NCBI RefSeq assembly: GCF_002221525.1
Contig: NZ_CP011029.1
Coordinates: 715,696-779,695 of the forward strand
DNA length: 64,000 nucleotides
Source of the DNA: Pseudoalteromonas espejiana DSM 9414
GTDB taxonomy: Bacteria; Pseudomonadota; Gammaproteobacteria; Enterobacterales; Alteromonadaceae
Direction of reading: 5' to 3'
Positions 60,635 through 64,000 of this stretch are shown here, one piece after another. The notes beneath the pieces were generated by a model. That model was not told where the DNA came from. It was given only the letters and a program-made list of their open reading frames with translations, and did not search any database. How positions within the stretch are numbered: position 1 is the stretch's first letter; the number at the start of each line of letters is the position of its first letter. The position numbers and the translations under genes are program-made.

Positions 60635-61098
60635 AACCTCAACTTTGCACTAAGTATTATGTAGCTAATCCGATTACTTAATGTTGTCATTTTAAGGGGG
60701 GAGCTGCACCACATCGGCTAAACTATACCCGCTAATTAGCTTGTTAGTGTTTGTAACTTTACTTTGGTGTATTTAAAGATAGATCTCTTTAAATGGTATA
60801 TTTTGATATATTAATTAGCTAAGCAATTACGCTTGATGTGTAATATTGTTTTCCCTTAGAGCGACTACCTAGCATCTTTGTGCATAGGTAAGTTGTTTGT
60901 AACGCCTAATTATTACGTTTTGTCGGATTAAGCTACTAGCTTATGATCAACTGAGCTCTTAATCTAGCCAAAACAGGTTATGACCTTTCTACGTTAACCT
61001 TTATAAACACCAATAAACCAGGATCTTAGTTTCGTAAATAAGTTTAAGTAAAAGCTATACCTTTATCATTCATATCATTAATGAATTTACTAAAAATA

Positions 61099-61118
61099 AA
61101 GAACACATCATACTTAAA
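61099..61118 (-). other. Ter-like replication fork barrier 2
   Basis: TTTAAGTATGATGTGTTCTT on the minus strand is a perfect second copy of the site at 59968, 1.1 kb away. It has the same polarity and blocks leftward forks. It lies about 80 bases from the opposed third site, forming a trap. Confidence 0.82.
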
Positions 61119-61198
61119 TGGAGTCAGATCCAATCTCAGCTAAAAAATATTATTTGATAATTAAGCTATTCAGAAGATTAAGTTGTTGTTAAAATTAA

Positions 61199-61218
61199 TA
61201 TAAGTAAGATGTGTTCTT
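61199..61218 (+). other. Ter-like replication fork barrier 3, in the tus promoter
   Basis: TATAAGTAAGATGTGTTCTT on the plus strand matches the other two at 18 of 20 positions, in the opposite orientation. It ends 9 bases before the tus start, just as E. coli TerB precedes tus. It should stop rightward forks and also let Tus repress its own gene. Confidence 0.82.
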
Positions 61219-61227
61219 TGAGGTGGT

Positions 61228-62103
61228 ATGGTTACTAAAGTACAAATAAGAAGTCAGTTTGATTTAATGAACGACTTAACATCGCTGATGATTGATGATT
61301 TACGTGATTGTGAGTATTCAAAAGCAGAATATTATCAGCTCCCTGATGTAAGTAGTACTGATGAGGCAATAGTGCCTGAAGAAATTAAAGTAAATAAATT
61401 AACCGGTGAACTAGCTCATAGAGCGATATTAAATTCATTTACTGATATTTATAAAAAAAATAGTTTAAGTAGTCGCGTTCTAAAACGACATCCTGGAATT
61501 TTAGTTATCAAAAATGCTGACGTTACAGCACTTACTAGTCGTATTCAGCAAGTTAATAAAGCAAAAGCGGCATTTAAAGAATGTGTTTTAGCAATAGATA
61601 ATAACGACGCACGGTTTGAAGCCGTTCATAATGCAGTGCCTAATTTAATTACACTTGCAGCTTACCGTAAAATTCATGCCCAGAGTGAATCTCCTTTTTC
61701 AGTTCGCTTTACCTGGATGCACAAGCATGCAACAAAAACACTAACTAAAAAAATGGCACTTGAAATGCTTGATAAGTCAGCAGGGTATAGAAACCCGCGT
61801 ATGATAGATCAACAAAAATGGCAATCGCTTGTTGCCCAAGAACAGTTAAGAGTTGCTAGTTTAGGTGAAAAAGAAAAGTTAAGAATTAGGCGCCCTACCC
61901 GAGTTAGTCCTCAGGTAAATGTGAGATATACAGCAGAGAACAGGTATCATGTAAGTGCTGCATTGCCGTTTATTTTAATTAACCCGCAGCCCGATGTAAA
62001 ACTGGGTACTTTACCTAATTATCAAAAGCCAGAATCTCATCCTCGTAAAAAAGAGTATGACTTTTTAGTGGATCGGCTCTATTTAGAGCAAGTCGATAAG
62101 TAG
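61228..62103 (+). CDS. tus: DNA replication terminus site-binding protein Tus
   Basis: This 291-residue protein is homologous to E. coli Tus (309 residues). Matching blocks are RHPGILVI (RLPGVLCY), SRIQQVNKAKAAF (SHIQHINKLKTTF), DARFEAVHNAVPNLITLAAYRK ([22 protein letters not shown]), VRFTWMHKHATKTL (LRFGWANKHIIKNL) and LRIRRPTRVSPQVNVRY (LKIKRPVKVQPIARVWY). Phe130, His134 and Leu140 here correspond to E. coli Phe140, His144 and Leu150, part of the pocket that traps flipped cytosine 6. The Gly of E. coli position 149 is Asn. GAGG lies 4 bases before the ATG, and a Ter site lies in the promoter. It should act on the three Ter sites to stop forks. Confidence 0.9.
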   Translation: MVTKVQIRSQFDLMNDLTSLMIDDLRDCEYSKAEYYQLPDVSSTDEAIVPEEIKVNKLTGELAHRAILNSFTDIYKKNSLSSRVLKRHPGILVIKNADVTALTSRIQQVNKAKAAFKECVLAIDNNDARFEAVHNAVPNLITLAAYRKIHAQSESPFSVRFTWMHKHATKTLTKKMALEMLDKSAGYRNPRMIDQQKWQSLVAQEQLRVASLGEKEKLRIRRPTRVSPQVNVRYTAENRYHVSAALPFILINPQPDVKLGTLPNYQKPESHPRKKEYDFLVDRLYLEQVDK

Positions 62104-62115
62104 TTTAATTATGTT

Positions 62116-62141
62116 AAAAAGGCCACAAAATGTGGCCTTTT
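62116..62141. terminator. Bidirectional terminator between tus and rep
   Basis: AAAAGGCCACA and TGTGGCCTTTT pair around AAA between the convergent genes, with A5 and T4 flanks. Confidence 0.82.
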
Positions 62142-62171
62142 AGGTAGTAAGGTTGTTTTAAAAAACTAACG

Positions 62172-63401
62172 CTATTTTTCGACGATTTCTTCTATTTTAT
62201 CTTCGTCAATCAATACCGCATTTTCTACAATACGTTTGCCACCTTGAATTTCAATTCGCTTATTATGCTTATTGAGCGTAAGTATCTCATCACAAAATTG
62301 ATCTGAAGGATGCATCTCGTAAGTGTAATCAATAATATTACCGGTTTTATCGTCTTTTACATTGGTAATGCTGTACTCAGATATCGCCCCTTTTTCGATC
62401 AGGTCTTTCATTGTTGTGGTCATATCACGGCGCAAGGCTTTTAACTTATTCTCGGTAATGTCATCAGTAGAATAAATTGAGCCATATTTTTCCATAATAG
62501 AAAGTAATCTAAAATGATAAGTTTTTCCTGGCGCTGCATAACGCCAAAGATGATATAAGCGTAGCATCATCCAACGTGACAAACCGCGTTTTAACTCTTG
62601 CGCACTGTTAAAGTAATAACCTTTGTATTCAAGGTTATCAATCATGTTATGAACAAACGCATTTAAACACGCTACACATTTTACATTGCCGCCTTGCCCT
62701 TTCTTGCCACTAAAGTGAAGTGACGATAAAAAGTTCATGTTCGACTCGTAAAATGAATCATCAATATCAGAATTTTTAGTATCGGTCGCAGAGTACTTAA
62801 ATGAAAGCTTAGAACCTTGAAGTGCTTCAAGTGATTCTTTAATTTGCGGGTATGGCATTGATTGGCCAACCGCTTTAAGTTCTTGGGCTAATTCGTTCAT
62901 AGAAAAAACCACGGCATATTGAATACCGGACTTAAAATTTATTTTTACTATTTTGCCTTTAGACGCAAGACGAATAAGCGCACGTTCTACTTTTTCTTCT
63001 CTATCTGATGGCCAAACTAAATATTCTACGTCTTCACCATCTTTACGCGTACTAACTACAGCCGGTGTTATTTTAATTTCACCGTCGTATAAAATACCAT
63101 CTACTTTTTCAGATATTTTTCGCGTAATAATCGTTTTTTTAGGTGCTTCTTCTAATGGCAATTTTTTATGGCCAGAACGCACAAAACGTCCCCATAAATC
63201 ATAATGGTTAAACGTGTTTGAATAAGCACGTAAGCCATGAGCTGCATTTTCGATAGAAATTCGCACATCTTTGTTATCTGTAAATAGTGCTAAACTTTCG
63301 TTATCAATTGCACTTTCCACCCCGTGTATTTGGCCCCTAAGTGTATCGGGCAAGTTATCTACCGAGATGTTGACCTTTCGGCTCATTGTTCTGATTTCCA
63401 T
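62172..63401 (-). CDS. rep: Replication initiator protein, iteron type
   Basis: This 409-residue basic protein looks like a plasmid Rep with two winged-helix domains. KVERALIRLASKGKIVKINF is helix-turn-helix-like, and SRWMMLRLYHLWRYAAPGKTYHFRLLSIMEKYG, then LKALRRDMTTTMKDLIEKGAI resemble WH domains of iteron-binding initiators. No close relation to R1 RepA or to the much larger Vibrio RctB is visible by eye. It reads away from an iteron-rich region, the arrangement of self-regulated initiators. Iterons in inverted orientation lie directly upstream of the start as likely operators. The start may be the second Met (63386), as neither ATG has an ideal ribosome-binding site. Confidence 0.72.
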   Translation of the reverse strand: MEIRTMSRKVNISVDNLPDTLRGQIHGVESAIDNESLALFTDNKDVRISIENAAHGLRAYSNTFNHYDLWGRFVRSGHKKLPLEEAPKKTIITRKISEKVDGILYDGEIKITPAVVSTRKDGEDVEYLVWPSDREEKVERALIRLASKGKIVKINFKSGIQYAVVFSMNELAQELKAVGQSMPYPQIKESLEALQGSKLSFKYSATDTKNSDIDDSFYESNMNFLSSLHFSGKKGQGGNVKCVACLNAFVHNMIDNLEYKGYYFNSAQELKRGLSRWMMLRLYHLWRYAAPGKTYHFRLLSIMEKYGSIYSTDDITENKLKALRRDMTTTMKDLIEKGAISEYSITNVKDDKTGNIIDYTYEMHPSDQFCDEILTLNKHNKRIEIQGGKRIVENAVLIDEDKIEEIVEK

Positions 63402-63457
63402 TTTTTATTGCGACAGCTAATAACAACACATTAAACAGCAAAAGTTAAATGTTTAAG

Positions 63458-63584
63458 TTAGTATAAAAGTGATCTGACTCTAAATAAATGTATCAGATCA
63501 CTATTATACTAAGCCGCGCTGATTGGGGTTAATTTCAGATCACTATTTTACTAAGTTAGGGGTTATAAATCTTAATTTTACTAA
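63458..63584. repeat. Rep-proximal iterons and half-iterons
   Basis: TTAGTATAAAAGTGATCTGA lies at 63458-63477 on the plus strand. Two copies read on the minus strand at 63493-63512 and 63535-63554 with one or two changes. A half-copy is TAATTTTACTAA at 63573-63584. Opposed full copies within 100 bases of the rep start are typical of initiator autoregulation. Confidence 0.75.
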
Positions 63585-63642
63585 CTCAGTGATATTTTTG
63601 TCCGTCAAATATGCTTTTTTTGATATTTTTACACGACAAACG

Positions 63643-63654
63643 TTAGTAAAATTA
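63643..63654 (+). repeat. Half-iteron facing the rep-proximal set
   Basis: TTAGTAAAATTA is the exact reverse complement of the half-copy at 63573-63584, forming a 12-bp inverted pair 58 bases apart. It may allow initiator-mediated looping. Confidence 0.55.
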
Positions 63655-63662
63655 ACACCTCC

Positions 63663-63671
63663 TGTGGATAA
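63663..63671 (-). promoter_or_regulatory. DnaA box 1
   Basis: TTATCCACA on the minus strand is a perfect high-affinity DnaA box. Confidence 0.85.
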
Positions 63672-63690
63672 CGAGGTTATGAGTTAGCAT

Positions 63691-63723
63691 AGATCTGATC
63701 TGTACTTACTACAGATCAGATCT
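63691..63723. repeat. 33-bp palindrome with four GATC sites
   Basis: AGATCTGATCTGTA and its exact reverse complement flank CTTAC. The arms repeat the GATCTGA core of the iterons, so this may be a strong initiator dimer site or a regulatory hairpin. Confidence 0.75.
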
Positions 63724-63779
63724 ATACCAATTAAACTCGCTATTTAGTTTGCACGTAAGTGCATAACTTTATAATTTAC

Positions 63780-63927
63780 TTAGTAAAAAACTGATCTTAA
63801 GCACGCTTTTTGTATATAACTTACTTAGTAAGCTGTGCATAACTCTAGTTTTAAAATACTGCTTAGTAAAAAGCTGATCTGCACGTAGATAAAGATCTGA
63901 TCTTAACCAAGTATAAAGGTGATCTGC
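63780..63927 (+). repeat. Origin iterons, direct repeats
   Basis: Three copies run in one direction: TTAGTAAAAAACTGATCTTA (63780), TTAGTAAAAAGCTGATCTGC (63863) and AAGTATAAAGGTGATCTGC (63909). A partial TTAGTAAGCTG lies at 63825 and a GATC dyad AGATCTGATCTT at 63893. Spacing is about 83 and 46 bases, so tight phasing is not obvious. Confidence 0.72.
63834..63842 (-). promoter_or_regulatory. DnaA box 2
   Basis: TTATGCACA on the minus strand fits TTATNCACA exactly. A one-mismatch copy (TTATGCACT) lies at 63758-63766, also on the minus strand. Confidence 0.75.
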
Positions 63928-64000
63928 TTTTTTTAACATTATTGTTATAAATCATAATGTTATGTAGCTATTATACACCCTTAACCTTTATTACCTTATA

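Larger units (their letters stand above)
59696..61227. other. 1.5-kb gene-poor region holding Ter sites
   Basis: No convincing full-length gene is present. It contains three Ter-like sites, a possible degraded small membrane ORF (60406-60634) and A+T-rich DNA with scattered 'taaccttaa' words. No tRNA, CRISPR or insertion sequence was found. This region separates the chromosome-like gene set from the replication genes and resembles a decayed terminus region. Confidence 0.6.
63402..64000. other. Replication origin region of the replicon (ori)
   Basis: These 600 bases hold no gene. They contain six full 20-bp iterons, half-iterons, two perfect DnaA boxes and a third with one mismatch, a 33-bp palindrome, 12 GATC sites between 63471 and 63924, and an A+T-rich end from 63928 that could melt. 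The dyad AACATTA-N14-TAATGTT lies in that A+T-rich part. The region continues to the right of the window. Confidence 0.75.

Noticed and set aside
1..64000. CRISPR arrays, rRNA or tRNA genes, prophage or complete insertion sequences
   Set aside because: No regularly spaced repeats, rRNA-like stretches, transposase genes or phage structural genes were seen on reading both strands.

Overview
The window looks like part of the secondary chromosome (chromid) of a marine gammaproteobacterium of the Alteromonadales, most likely Pseudoalteromonas. The pointers are low to moderate GC, TonB-dependent receptors, a Vibrio/Alteromonadales-type TonB2 cluster, two diguanylate cyclases, a class II DAHP synthase and the style of the intergenic repeats. 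The genus is inferred from gene content; no 16S gene is present. 

Layout. 1-9.5 kb: start of minC, then ycgL, a lytic transglycosylase, a GbsR-type regulator, a siderophore-type TonB receptor, an exported amidohydrolase, a DUF885 lipoprotein, ycgN and a SpoU-type RNA methyltransferase. 9.6-15.7 kb: a solute-binding protein, a FucP-type sugar transporter, then a chemotaxis receptor, a diguanylate cyclase and a DsbA-like protein in series. A 313-bp MITE-like repeat (15.67-15.98 kb) supplies the last codons of the DsbA-like gene. 16.2-26 kb: a six-gene TonB2-type energy-transduction operon, then a beta-helix lipoprotein and a large TonB receptor behind four PhoB-like half-sites. 26-36.5 kb: small secreted proteins, asd, a second diguanylate cyclase, a DUF748 protein, a second MITE that supplies the C-terminus of a voltage-gated channel, small conserved genes and an SOS-controlled umuDC pair. 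36-47 kb: a MarR/siderophore-interacting-protein divergon, a luciferase-like oxidoreductase, two patatin-like lipases, an EamA transporter, an AraC regulator and an Lrp / ornithine cyclodeaminase / CtlX / AGCS-transporter group for arginine, citrulline and ornithine use. 47-59.7 kb: an A+T-rich DUF5677 gene, a dif-like site, a SYLF lipoprotein, a tyrosine recombinase coupled to a Na+/H+ antiporter, a ydiJ-type dehydrogenase, and ppsA, ppsR and class II DAHP synthase.

The right end (59.7-64 kb) is the most interesting part. It holds a plasmid-type initiator gene (rep), an origin with 20-bp iterons that each contain a GATC, two perfect DnaA boxes and a 14-bp-arm palindrome. It also holds a tus gene, whose product keeps the Phe and His of the E. 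coli Tus cytosine-6 pocket, and three Ter-like sites. Read with E. coli Ter polarity, two sites block a leftward fork from the origin. The third, in the tus promoter, blocks a rightward fork that has come round the circle. With the dif-like site 13 kb away, origin, terminus and resolution site all lie within 16 kb, as expected for a replicon copied in one direction. This model comes from sequence reading; no replication data were available.
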